Assembly: GCA_963932145.1 (NCBI GenBank)
Contig: OZ010574.1
Location: 64,766,378 to 64,830,377, forward strand
Length of the DNA stretch: 64,000 nucleotides
Origin: Acanthosepion lycidas
Lineage: Eukaryota > Mollusca > Cephalopoda > Sepiida > Sepiidae
Direction of reading: 5' to 3'
Shown here: piece after piece, positions 20,481 to 30,835 of the stretch
Layout of the letters: each line of letters starts with the position of its first letter
How positions within the stretch are numbered: the first letter of the stretch is position 1
Notes under the pieces: model-generated
Database searches by the model: none
What the model saw: only the letters and a program-made list of their open reading frames with translations
What the model was told of the DNA's origin: nothing
Program-made: the position numbers and the translations under genes

Positions 20481-21300
20481 AGTCATTAGGGTGGCATTCT
20501 GTATCATAACATTGCTGGGTAACCATCCCACCTTGCCCCCTATAGCTAGGTCTCCAGAGCAGTAAATGGCATGCAAGTTCTTGTTTTGCTTACTAGCAGT
20601 CTCCTGCAAAGTGCATTCTGCGTTCAGGCATGGGTCCATAGAGATGTGGTTCCAACAAAAATACTATAAGAGTATGAAAATAAATTTTTACAGTAAAAAT
20701 ACCAGCAATACATTTTTAGGTAAAAATAAATTACCAACAATTTATGGTAAAATACTTATTATTTATAGTATATATATTTAGTTGAAGCCACAAGATTGTG
20801 TGCAAAATATTTTTATTTCAGTATTAAATAATCCATTGACATTCATATGTCACTAAAGAAAATCTACCAACCACACAACTAACATGGAAGAACTCTTTCA
20901 GGATATAACTTCAACTAAACTACAACTTATAACACACACATTACCACCTCTAGTAATTATATCCACACAAGCATGTATGTGCACAAAAGCTGAGTATGAT
21001 CTACCATGCATTCCATTGTGAAAGCAGAATAACATACATCATATTACTTCAAAGCTCCAAAGAAAATTAAATTTTGGCATGAAATGACTCATAAGGAGTT
21101 GATATATCATTAATCAAACCATTCCAGTAGATGTTAAGTATAGCTCTCAGCACCCGAGTATAGGTTCCATCAAGCTTAGACTCTAAGGTTTTAGTTAATG
21201 TCCAAGCAGTGACACCATACATTAACACTGCCTCTACAGTGGCTCAAAAGAATCTCTATTTGAGGTTGTCTGGTAGATCAGATTTCTAGATTGTGTTCAT
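20481..21300 (-). pseudogene. LINE ORF C-terminal relic and 3' region
   Basis: Between about 21270 and 21060 the minus strand, across three frames, gives 'ATVEAVLMYGVTAWTLTKTL', 'ESKLDGTYTRVLRAILNIYW' and 'NGLINDISTPYESFHAK'. This matches the block after the RT in LINEs of the type carrying 'LLYGCEAWTLTKxLxxxLDGxYTRMLR'. The lower part (20480-20940) contains 'ctataagagtatgaaaa' and 'ccagcaatacatttttaggt', which recur at 32300-32400. The DNA 'atgactcataaggagttgat' is shared with 32449-32470. Stops and frameshifts show decay. Confidence 0.55.
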
Positions 21301-21770
21301 TTAATGACATTGCATTATAAACTATGTATTTGGCTTTTACACCATCCTCACAGAGCATAATACCCATTTTTACAGTATTTCTACTGAAAACTCTGTACAA
21401 CATGAAAGAAATGTTTAACAAAGAAAAGAATATTTTCCCAATTTTTGTTCTCACCTCTAAATTGAAGTGGAGTTAAATGTTTTTTTATTCTTTTTTATTT
21501 ATCTATATTTTTTTGACAGCTACCCTTTCCAGACGTCTTCAGTTTTTTAAAACATAGCTTAGTCCTATACCCTTCATTGCATATAGCTTTCTCATAGTTC
21601 TTCCTGGCTTCAAGTATTGCTATATTTGTGAAGTTTCTTCACAATTTGCATTCAATACCTCTTGGTATGTGGGTAATTACTGCTTTAGAATGTATCAACT
21701 TACAGTAAACATACTATTTGACTTCATGTTATGGGAGATGCTTTTAAGGTTTGATTCTATAGCAAGTCAA
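21301..21770. other. AT-rich DNA, no gene seen
   Basis: No repeat relation or coding motif was recognised between the LINE relic and the 34-bp tandem repeat. Confidence 0.45.
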
Positions 21771-21906
21771 TGCTTTATCACAAAATACATTTTCTGCATG
21801 AAAATGCTTTATCACAAAATACATTTTCTGCATGAAAATGCTTTATCACAAAATACATTTTCTGCATGAAAATGATTTATCACAAAATGCATTTTCCGTA
21901 TGAAAA
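21771..21906. repeat. 34-bp tandem repeat, four units
   Basis: The unit begins tgctttatcacaaaatacat and ends tgcatgaaaa. Copies start at 21771, 21805, 21839 and 21873. The first three are identical and the fourth has several changes. Confidence 0.95.
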
Positions 21907-22507
21907 TGTGGAAAATGCTAATTCCTCAAGATTCTTTTGATGGTGCGGAGATTCTGGAGCTTATGGACCTATATTTACTAATGGAATGAAATAAAACTGT
22001 ATACATATATGACCATGGCCTATAACAAGATGACTGTTTAATAGTGGCACTAGATAAGAGAAAAGGACAAAATGTTATTCAAGCTTTTTAAGGAGCTTGG
22101 TGTTGTTTCCAGTCCTAAGTGGGAATGACTGCAAAACATTTATAGGCAGAAGCACACAAATGCATGTTGGGATTTCTTCCTAGTCAATGAAACAGACCAG
22201 TTCTCAGTTTTATATGACTCTGTCCCAGTCTCTTGTTTTGAAGTCAGAATGATACGCTTGCTTATCCAAACTTGCTCTTGTGTGCCAACCCTAAATCTTA
22301 GTTTGTAAACTCTTTGCCATATAACAATTAATTTGCCTTGCATATATTGTTTGCTTGCTTTGTATTATTTTTACCCTGTTCTTTTTTTTTTTTGTTATTG
22401 CTTATTACAGACTTTGTCAGTTCTGTTTGTTGGGCAGTTCTATTTATTTACAGTTAACCATGGCCAGCACTCTACATTTAGTTTTGAATTTAAAGGTTGT
22501 CCAATAG

Positions 22508-22511
<4 letters not shown>
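21907..22511. other. AT-rich DNA, no gene seen
   Basis: No coding motif was recognised in either strand. The minus open frame at 22140-22343 has no recognisable domain. Confidence 0.45.

Positions 22512-22554
<43 letters not shown>
22512..22554. repeat. (TA)n microsatellite, left flank of Tc1 element
   Basis: About 43 bases of TA followed by CACACACA, then the Tc1 terminal repeat. Confidence 0.95.
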
Positions 22555-22563
<9 letters not shown>

Positions 22564-22565
22564 GT

Positions 22566-24210
22566 TGTGGACAGAATTATTCACCCCCTGCATTCATGAT
22601 TACAAATAAAGCTGTAATACCTCAGATTTTCATGGAAACTTCATGTGTATTTTTTTCACAAATGATGAAATAATGGATTTGAAAGAATGTGTAGTAATGC
22701 CCACAGTAACATTTTTATTTTAGTGTCAAACAATAATACAAAAATAGCATTTAACATAGGAAAAATTATTGGCCCTTTTGCCTTGATAATCAATTGTGTG
22801 ACCCTTTATTCTTGATTATTGGCTTTAATTATTTTTGATAGTTCCTTACAAGATCACACTGATAGATATTTGACCCCATTCTTACAAGATCCTTACAAGA
22901 TTACTACACACACTGATATGTATTTTTTTTTTTTTTTTTGTTGCTCCATTTTCTTTGGCAGTAGCTTTTGGTTCCTCCAAATTTGAAGGGCTTTTTTCTT
23001 TTATTTTTTCTTCAAATATGCCCATAAATTCTCAATGGGATTTAGGTCAGGAATTTGTGTGAGGTATGCCAATACTTTAATTTTGCTATTATCAAAGTAT
23101 TTTGTAACAATTTATGCCATGTTTCAAGTCATTGTCATATTGAAACATCCAGTGATGCCCAAAAGATAGTTTTTGTGCACTTTTTGTTTTCTATTATTTT
23201 TAAGAATAGCCAAATACTGCTCTTTATCTATGATACCCTGTACTCTTACTAGTTTTCCTGGTCCAGAAGCAGCAAAACATCTGCAGAGCAGAATTCTCCC
23301 ACCATTGTGCTTAATTGTAGGGAAGGTATTTTTTGGTTTATGAACTTCATTCATTTTCCTCTATATGTTATAAGAGTTCATGTGACCAAATAATTCTAGT
23401 TTAGTTTCATCTGATCATAAAACAGTATTTACATTATTTACTCCCATGTTCTAGATGGCTTCCGGTATAATCTAATCTGCATTTTAAGAGTTTAGCCTTA
23501 AGCAAGAGTTTTCCTTGGAAGACATGCTCAGTCCTGCTTGATGAAAGCAAATGGTAATTGTCTTCATTGATACATTCAACCCTGACATCTTTACATCATT
23601 GACAATGTCCTTTGTTATTAAGTGAGGATTCTTTGAGACCTCTCTAACACTTTTCCTTTCCATTCTCTCAGAAATGAACTAGTCCTTAATTTATTCTCAA
23701 CACAGTTTCGTTGTACTTCTTTATAATGCTGCAAATTGTTGATATCAGAACATTTAAATATTTGGAAAGTGTATTTCCATCACCTTGTTTGTACGCATCA
23801 ACTATCTTGATTCAGAGCTTCTTGTGATGTTCAGCCATTACTGAGATCATGGTTTGTAGCACTGACATATTGTCTTCTTCATTACCTTTTAAAATGTTAT
23901 AGAATCAGGTCAATACTATTTCATTCTCAAAGGGTGTTTGTATTAAATGTTAAATTAAGAAAAAACATTACAATTGCCATAGAGCAATATTATTTCATAA
24001 TTTCCATAAGGGTGGCAAATAATTTTGGACTGCACCAATTTTTAGAAATAATCTCTAACTATGAATATAATAAACTTGTAAAAATTGCACAAATTATTCA
24101 AAACTAAATACAGAATTAACTAAATAGTAAATTCAGAAAGGACTTGCAAATATTTGCATTTCCTAATAAAATATACAAATATTCAGTTGGGACAAATAAT
24201 TCTGTCCACA
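22566..24210 (-). mobile_element. Tc1-like DNA transposon, nearly full length
   Basis: The element ends in inverted repeats with a perfect 16-bp core: tgtggacagaattatt at 22566-22581 and its complement at 24195-24210. Both ends sit against CA/TA tracts, consistent with insertion at a TA dinucleotide. The 1645-bp length fits the family. The only coding content is a broken transposase on the minus strand. Confidence 0.85.
22945..23870 (-). pseudogene. Tc1-like transposase, decayed
   Basis: The frame starts near 23870 with 'MSVLQTMISVMAEHHKKL', then 'IKIVDAYKQGDGNTLSKYLN' and 'STICSIIKKYNETV', the paired helix-turn-helix DNA-binding region. In the middle (23354-23124) is an open stretch with 'PKNTFPTIKHNGGRILLCRC' and 'CFNM', leading after a frameshift to the Asp-Asn-Asp region. 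The end (about 23045-22950) has 'PDLNPIENLWAYLKKK', which carries the final catalytic Glu. The Tc1 family cuts and pastes DNA in the nucleus with a DD34E active site. Several stops and frameshifts make this copy inactive in cis. Confidence 0.8.

Positions 24211-24212
<2 letters not shown>

Positions 24213-24250
<38 letters not shown>
24213..24250. repeat. (TA)n microsatellite, right flank of Tc1 element
   Basis: About 38 bases of TA immediately beyond the right terminal repeat. Confidence 0.95.
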
Positions 24251-24252
<2 letters not shown>

Positions 24253-24770
24253 ACACAAAGTTTGATACCACAGAACTTATAAATTCTTTGGAACAAAGAA
24301 AACTGCAGTTTTTTTCTTTAAGGTAACGTTTTTGGCCAACACCTCATCATTGCCACTTTGCAAATTTCATTATTTTATTTAGGTTGCCAACAATTCTTCT
24401 CATGAGGTGTTGACTGAAAAGTTTACCTTAAGGAAAAAATTTTTTTTTTTTTTTTTTTTTTTTTCAAAACATATATTGTCATCCACAGACACTGTTTCGC
24501 TGTATCACAGATTATCAGTGTGGCTAGACGTCTGGTTGCCTCTAGCTAGGATCAAAACTTGGCTGAATTGGCATCATTTGGAGATTCTACCACTAAGCTG
24601 TTGGCACACAGCAGGTGTGAAGGTGAATTTTAGATAAACACACAGTAACTGAGAGGACTCTATATATACCCATATATAGGATTGGTGTATATGGAATTAA
24701 TTAATTTATTATTTTTGAATTATCTAAACACACACACACAAGTTCTAAGGAATTAATGGATTTTATTTAT
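24251..24770. other. AT-rich DNA, no gene seen
   Basis: Includes a T run of about 25 bases near 24439-24464. The sequence 'aaggtaacgtttttggccaa' and its near-inverse 'ggtgttgactgaaaagttta' suggest a small foldback across 24319-24427. Nothing coding was recognised. Confidence 0.4.
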
Positions 24771-24774
24771 AATC

Positions 24775-24910
24775 CAACATTTCTTGTAAGGAACAATGGA
24801 AATGCAGGTTCAAACCCTACCGGAAGGCACATTTTCTTTAAGATTTTCAAATAAACAAGCCATTTCAGAAATGGGAACTTTTACTGAAACACAAGTATCC
24901 ACTAATATAA
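24775..24910 (+). mobile_element. tRNA-related SINE fragment (family C)
   Basis: Carries a B-box-like 'gcaggttcaaaccctaccgg', then 'aaggcacattttctttaaga' and 'cagaaatgggaac'. It aligns with 140-300 and with the minus strand of 44960-45095. Confidence 0.5.
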
Positions 24911-25092
24911 AATTTAATGTAATGAAAAATATATATAGAGAAAGCATGCAAATAATGTAATAATTATTGGTGTAGACATTAAAAACTTTGAGCTGAGCAC
25001 TCCAATGGCTTCTATTTAATTCATTTCATGCTACTGCTTTTTCATATTTAACAGATGGTTGGTTCCAATATGTTTTAAAATTATATCATTTT

Positions 25093-25094
<2 letters not shown>

Positions 25095-25134
<40 letters not shown>
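25095..25134. repeat. (TA)n microsatellite at inner end of right arm
   Basis: About 40 bases of TA, marking the inner boundary of the right arm. Confidence 0.95.
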
Positions 25135-25138
<4 letters not shown>

Positions 25139-25214
25139 GTTCAAGTGCTTTCAACTATCAATGGTCATTTTCAATAATAGGAATTATTTTGATAATTATA
25201 GAAACTTCATGATT

Positions 25215-25480
25215 CAGTGTTTCTCTCATCAACTTACTGGTGTTCAGAACATTTTATACACATACATTCACAGAAACACTGTCTCTTTCTAATTCCAAGT
25301 ATAAGCAGCTTTTTGCTTCCATCTTGCATAAAACTTCTGCATTACTCCAAAGCTATTTGTCCATCGTATTCTCATCAACCTTTTGTAGAACCACATTTGT
25401 TGTCTCAGGTTTTCTCTTTATTTGGTTAAGAATTGTCCAGCATTCACTGCCATTTAGAAAGACTGGTATTACATAGCAAT
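25215..25480 (-). pseudogene. RTE-like LINE relic (right arm)
   Basis: The minus strand contains 'NGSECWTILNQIKRKP', 'TTNVVLQKVDENTMDK' in a shifted frame and the same 'atgtggttctacaaaaggtt' DNA as the left arm at 16610-16632. It is the mirrored copy of the 16545-16765 relic. The short plus-strand open frames across it are antisense shadows. Confidence 0.6.
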
Positions 25481-25804
25481 TCAGAAGCCTATTTTTGGGT
25501 TTCTTAATAAATTTTCCTGTTTCCTAATACTGGATAAATATTAGGTTATAAAACCAATATTTCTACTCATCAATCCCAACTATAGTGAATAGATCTTTGT
25601 TTTTTTTTCTTTTTGCTATTGCAGAAAACAATGATTAGAAAAACCTGGACAGAGAACTGAAGGAATAATTCATCTAATTAATGAAAAAAGAAAAGGAAAC
25701 AAAACTGGTGTATATCAGAAGGTAATATAATGACTGGAATCAGTTTCTTGTATTTCTCTGCCAAATATTTCACTCTTGCAATAATTAAACTAAATTAATT
25801 AGAC

Positions 25805-25905
25805 CCATCACCTCCTTGACAAATCTACCAAGGGTCCAATTTGAACCTGGTTCTCATGAGTAGATTGCTAATGTTCTCAATACGCAACCACATGTCCATA
25901 GTTTT
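25805..25905 (-). mobile_element. tRNA-related SINE head (right arm)
   Basis: Minus-strand copy of 16098-16200 with the B-box sequence (aatttgaacctgg on plus). It belongs to the inverted duplication, not to a separate insertion. Confidence 0.5.
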
Positions 25906-27009
25906 GATAACAAACTGACTAACTTGTAAAACTTCTGTTGTCTCAAGTTTCCTCTCTATCTGGACCTCTCCTCTCAGCAAAACCATTACTACTCCCAGGC
26001 TTGACTAATCACCCGACTCCACACACCAAAATAACAGATATCAGCTTTGACACCAACCAGCTACAAACCTTCCTTGAAGCTGACAACATCATTTTAGCAA
26101 ACCAGACTCACTACAAAAGCTAACTATTGAGCTTCAACACTGCCAGAGACTAGATGCCAACCATCATCATTGATAACATCTCAATGCTCCTGTCATTTGT
26201 TCAGCCAGTGTAGGGAATGATTTAGAATCTCCATGTTCATTCACTAATCAGAAAGAAACAAAGCAATAATCTCTTTACGTTTTCATAGTCACCAATTAAT
26301 CAAAACCCACATACATGTAGATTTATAGCAGTGATGAGAATCTGAATAACGTCCTGGGTATGACGGTAAACTACATCCGCGTCCTGGGTATGGCGATAAA
26401 CTACATCCAACAGCAAGGTCTTGGATAATGTTTTTGGAAAAATAGTGTTGTCAGCTATAAGTTTTTGAAACAATAGTGTTGCCAGCTATACATTTTTTGT
26501 AAAGAATAATGTTGCAAGCTGTATGTTTTTTGAAACAATAACATTGCCAGCTATACATTTTTTATTCCATACAAAATAGGCATTTAAAATTCATATAAAC
26601 TGGATTTGGCATTAAATAACCCACAGTGGTTGATATGCTATAAAACCCAAACAAAGAATTAGAATAAAAAATGTAATCTATTTAATTTGTTTATTATTGC
26701 TTTTCAAAGTTATGCAGATAAAAAAAATTAGTTTTATAACTGCATTGGAGACATTATTGACCAACATTTATACTTTCTTAAATATCGACAAACACAAAAT
26801 AACTAAAGACTTAAAACTAGCAAAAAGTCCCTCCTGATCCTTTTTGTAAGAGATTTTGTAGATTAATTAGTGAATAAATATTGATTATAGTTTGTTTTTT
26901 TTTTTTTTGTTTTTTTTCATTTGCTGGATGGAATTAGAATATATGGGAATAAATTATTTCAGTAATGCCTGTTTTTATACGGGTTTTGAAATTTATCAAG
27001 ATACATGAT

Positions 27010-27267
27010 GATCAACCTCATATTCACAGATGATGGCCACCTAATGTTTGCTCTTCACCTTGTACCTCTCTTGAGAATGAGCCTGGAAATGACTTGCCAG
27101 GATGGCTGCAAACTTCCATGACTTGTTACACAAGTGACAGATGGAATCACACTACTGTGCCTGATTCTTGTGCATCACCATGTGTCTTTTCAGTCTGGAG
27201 CTAGTTATGCATACCTTGTCACACAGCATGCAGACTGTGACACTCTGTGTCCGGGGAATGTCAAGGG

Positions 27268-27280
<13 letters not shown>
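27010..27280 (-). pseudogene. tandem C2H2 zinc-finger fragment (right arm)
   Basis: The minus strand reads 'CMLCDKVCITSSRLKRHMVMH', a Cys-X2-Cys-X12-His-X3-His finger. After the linker 'KNQAQ', one stop codon and a few residues comes 'CHLCNKSWKFAAILASHFQAH', which fits the same spacing. After that come 'VAIICEYEVDHHV' and an AT-rich tail. Two fingers at the end of a decayed frame, followed by such a tail, suggest the C-terminus of a retrotransposon ORF. A host zinc-finger fragment is the alternative. The left arm has the same first finger with several substitutions. Confidence 0.55.
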
Positions 27281-27307
<27 letters not shown>

Positions 27308-27699
27308 CACACACACACATTCACTTTTCTTTAAGGATGATGTAGTAAGTTTTCCCCACCAGTCGTTTAATAACTTACCCACTGTTTTAGCATAAGCTAA
27401 ATAGAAAAGATGAAAACAAAAATATATAAGTATCTATTGGTTGAAATAGGTGTGTATTTGCCACAAGTGTTATTAGTTAATATTTGAGCATAGCTAAGTG
27501 GTTTAATGCTGATTTTTAAGGTAGATTGGCAGACCCTTTTCCTGTAGAAGATTCAACAAAATCTTTTATATAACCCCGATCCAGACTAAGCTAAACTGAA
27601 CTGAAAATTTTCTTAATAACAAAGTTTGCTCTTTATTTGTGCCCAGTTGTCAGTTAAATTACACAAAAAGGAAAATAACACTGACAACTCTTTTTACTG

Positions 27700-27870
27700 G
27701 ATATATTTACCACAATTACACAAAAATATCTTGGAATACAAAGCAGTAAATTTATTCAGTATAATCTCTCCATTAGTTTCAACCACGGCTTCCAGATGAC
27801 TTCAGAATCTCCTTTATCTCTTTTGGATGGTCTCCCTGTTTAAGTTGATGAATGCTGCCATAAAATCAAA
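27700..27870 (-). pseudogene. mariner-like 3' fragment (Mar-A)
   Basis: On the minus strand the segment ends with an 'RF*SHLEAVVETNGEII' reading followed by 'ataaatttactgctttgtat'. It matches the 3' end of Mar-A copies at 35040-35215 and 59.7 kb. Confidence 0.6.
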
Positions 27871-28665
27871 TTCAGTAGCAGTGTGGGTGCCCTGAAAAAT
27901 CTACAACCTGTACTCAAGGTTACAAGTTGTATCTTTTTCAGACAGTTATTTTCATCTCTTGCTACTTAGTCTCAAATTAGTTTAAGATGAAAGAGCAAGC
28001 AGATGGCTGGTGGGGCAGAGAAAAATGAAAAAAACATTTATGGAATTAACAGAAAAAATATCCTAGAATGATAAAATCCCCCCAAAATTTTCATTCTTTA
28101 GTAGTTGTACTTAGTTTAATTTGTAATCTATATCAATGTAGATAGAAAATAAAATGGTATATTTTTTTTTGTTTTGTTTTGATTTTCATTTCAAAAATAG
28201 TTCTGTTTAGGAATAGCATCTTGTATAGTGCAGAAAAGTATTTGAAATTTGCATTTTACTTGGCCTTCAACAAGTTGGCATCTGTTTGTAAAACTTTCCT
28301 TAACTATAACAAGGCAACTTGTGAATGAAATGTTCACTGAAAATTTTTGTTTCAATTGGTGAATATATCTTACTTTGTGAAGTGATAGTATTTAATAAAG
28401 TTCAAAAAGCTTATCTTTCTTTATCTGTTAATGTTATATATGATGGACTCTCCCATTGATTTCAATGTATAAGAATTTGGCAACCTCAATCAGTTTTTAT
28501 GTTTGTATTGTATGTGGGATTCCAGTCCACTAGTGACCAGCATACAAGTCCACATTTTGTGTAACAGTGAGGATCTTGGGACATAGCAACAGGAACATTT
28601 CCTGATGTTTTCACTGTCCTTCATCTCTTAGCTGGTCAGTATGACCGAGTTCATAAATTCCAGTC
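27871..28665. other. AT-rich DNA, no gene seen
   Basis: No repeat relation or open frame with a recognisable motif. Confidence 0.45.
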
Positions 28666-28671
28666 AATATA

Positions 28672-28748
28672 TTAGGTTGGTGCAAAAATGTCGTTTTCTC
28701 ACATAGTAACATATGTGATAAAACGACATTATTTTTGCACCAACCTAA
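28672..28748. mobile_element. 77-bp palindromic mariner MITE
   Basis: Starts ttaggttggtgcaaaaatgt and ends with a near-complement (aaaacgacattatttttgca then ccaacctaa). It has an inner palindrome cacatagtaacatatgtg and is flanked by TA on both sides. The ends are those of mariner elements of the cecropia/Hsmar1 type. A second copy is at 34795-34873. Confidence 0.9.
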
Positions 28749-28769
28749 TAGTTAGTATCTCCACTTAAC

Positions 28770-29075
28770 TCTATTCAGGGCAACTCAAAGTTAGTATGAG
28801 GCATATTGACAACTGAGAACTTTTTTTAAGCTCTTTAGCTTTTCTTTATACCTAAGCCACTGCCATCCAACGTTGCTTTGTTCACTGTCAAGCTGGCTAT
28901 ATATGACAACCTTGGGTGTTCTGTTGTCACTCGTCCTTGCAACATGACCAGCCTATTGAAGCTGAGAGTCAGACGGTCTCAATTCCTCCAATGTCTCGAT
29001 TTTGCAAGAAGATCGTCATTGGACAACCTATCATCAAAAGTATAACCACAGATTGCACGGAGACAACTTTAATTG
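28770..29075 (-). pseudogene. LINE ORF C-terminal relic
   Basis: The minus strand, across frameshifts, gives 'RAICGYTFDDRLSNDDLLAK', then 'QAGHVARTSDNRTPKVVIYS', 'QLDSEQSNVGWQWLRYKEKL'. This is the region after the RT in LINEs with the motif 'LRWAGHVxRMxDxRxPKxxLYGEL'. Stops and a missing RT core show it is a dead fragment. It lies directly beside the MITE at 28672. Confidence 0.6.
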
Positions 29076-30320
29076 ATTGATATGGGACATACATGGGCTT
29101 CATGATTCTGAGCCATAAAACGGAATTGTCAAAATAGCTGCTCTCTAAACCTGTATTTCTGAGCTAAAATAAAAATTGACTTTTTTTCTGATTTACGTTG
29201 TTTCTATAAGAACCACACAACATCTGCCTCTCCTTGGGAAATAGTCTAGATATGTAATTTATTACTCCATTGGATTGTTCCAAACACTCGACTCTGTCCT
29301 TCTGACATTGATTGACAAACAGATTTAATGTATATCTTTCCTTGATTTCTGGATCTTTTATGTTTTATCCATAAACAATGTTTCTTGTTTTTTCGATTTT
29401 GAATTAACATCTTGCAAGTTTTTGTCCAATCTACCAGGGCTCAGTGTATACAACCACTGCCCCCCCATCAATCAAGGGTGGGGGTGGTCTAAGCTTGATT
29501 TGGAGTCATAAGCAATGCTTTGTGATCCTTGCTACTTCATCAAATATTTGCTTTTGTTCTACCTATATTTATATACATTACAAATTAAACTAAGCACAAC
29601 TGACTATTAAAGGAGGAAATTTATTTTTTTTATTCTAGGTTTTTTTACTTCCAAATCCATGAATTTGTTTTGTTCATGCTAAGTCTTGAAAAAAAAAACT
29701 ACACAAAATTCACTTTTTTTTTTTTTTTTTTTTATCAATAATGTTGAATGTTATAATTATTCAGCTTTTTAACAGAAAAAATCTCAAGTTGATGCTAAAA
29801 AATGCTACAAAATATTGACCATATATTTAAAATGGAATGACCTATTATAGCATGTCTCTAATTTGTATTTAGATACATTGTATTCATTTTTAGTGTTTCT
29901 AGTTGAATTGTTCACCTATATTGCATATGATGCATTATTGTATGTAATTAGGTGACAATAAAATTTGTATTTTATATGAATACTACCTTATGAAAATTGG
30001 GATGTAGTAGAGGGGGAGGCCCTGTATCATAGATTCAGAGGGGCTACATCATAAAATTGGTTGGGTACCCATCATGGAGTTCACTTATGATACTTTGATA
30101 TTTGCATGAGTTTGGTGGAGCCATGAGATCTATGTTTAAAAATATAACCAGAAAAAGACCATTTTAAAGTGCTACTCAAATACTGAAACCTCTGGATTGT
30201 GAGTCAAGGTTTTTTCATATATAAATTATCATTATTCCAAAGAGTTTGCTTAAATCTATCTGTGAACATAATAACTTCAGTTTTCTCAAAATTATATCTT
30301 TTGAGGAAATTAATATAATA
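29076..30320. other. AT-rich DNA, no gene seen
   Basis: Contains a C run beside a G-rich stretch at 29459-29490 that could form a short hairpin, and T runs near 29716. No coding motif. Confidence 0.45.
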
Positions 30321-30325
30321 CTGTT

Positions 30326-30478
30326 AATTTCTCAGACATTCAGGCCAGTAAATGTTATTTAATACTGTTTATTGTAAACAGAGCATTTGCTTAAATACTT
30401 GTATCTATAAAAAGAATGTTAAACATAAAAATTGTCTTTAATAAATAAATTGTCAGACTCTGTCCATTTCTTAATGTA
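30326..30478. repeat. left 153-bp terminal direct repeat
   Basis: From 'aatttctcagacattcagg' to 'ccatttcttaatgta'. It matches 30684-30835 with only a handful of differences. A 9-base sequence actgttaat occurs at its outer edge (30320-30328). Confidence 0.85.
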
Positions 30479-30585
30479 TGACGCCATTTGTTTACATTTG
30501 ATACGCCATGAGCAGTTATGAATATTCGAGATTCATGGAAGATTGAAGTTTATAAGCAGTAAATTCAACCTTGCCAACCGAACGA

Positions 30586-30667
30586 TCCTTTGTGGCCGAG
30601 CGGTCAATGCACGTCAGCGTAAATGACTGTTCCGTATAGGATGCAGGTGCGAATCCTGTCAAAGGAC
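30586..30667 (+). tRNA. tRNA-like sequence, class II shape, probably not canonical
   Basis: The acceptor arms TCCTTTG (30586-30592) and CAAAGGA (30660-30666) pair perfectly. An exact A-box match TGGCCGAGCGG follows. The T arm GCAGG-TGCGAAT-CCTGT pairs with one G-U and contains a B-box-like GGTGCGAATCC. A TTTT tract sits at 30672-30675. A TCC/GGA variable arm suggests the Ser/Leu class. The anticodon stem is only four pairs (GTCA/TGAC), its loop GCGTAAA lacks U33, and the D stem is weak. It is therefore more likely a tRNA-derived module or pseudogene than a working tRNA; no isotype is assigned. Confidence 0.5.
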
Positions 30668-30683
30668 GAATATTTTCTATGAA

Positions 30684-30835
30684 AATTTCTCGGACATTCA
30701 GGCCAGTAAATGTTATTTAATACTGTTTATTATAAACAGAGCATTTACTTAAATACTTGTATCTATAAAAAGAACGTTAAACATAAAAATGTTTTTAATA
30801 AATAAATTGTCAGACTTTGTCCATTTCTTAATGTA
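30684..30835. repeat. right 152-bp terminal direct repeat
   Basis: Second copy of 30326-30478, starting 358 bases later. The sequence actgttaat recurs just outside at 30838-30846, so the whole 30329-30837 segment may be an insertion flanked by a target duplication. Confidence 0.85.

Larger units (their letters stand above)
25134..27650 (-). repeat. right arm of the inverted segmental duplication
   Basis: Reverse complement of 14282-16872. Homology begins at 'ttcaagtgctttcaac' beside the TA tract and ends near 27650, after 'ttaataacaaagtttgctct'. Differences include a T run at 27271-27303 in place of the left arm's TA/GT tracts and small deletions near 27310-27420. The spacer between arms is about 8.3 kb. 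Confidence 0.85.

Noticed and set aside
14282-27650. The inverted arms as the terminal repeats of one giant transposon
   Set aside because: The arms contain several unrelated repeats, and I saw no target duplication at the outer ends. A segmental duplication is simpler.
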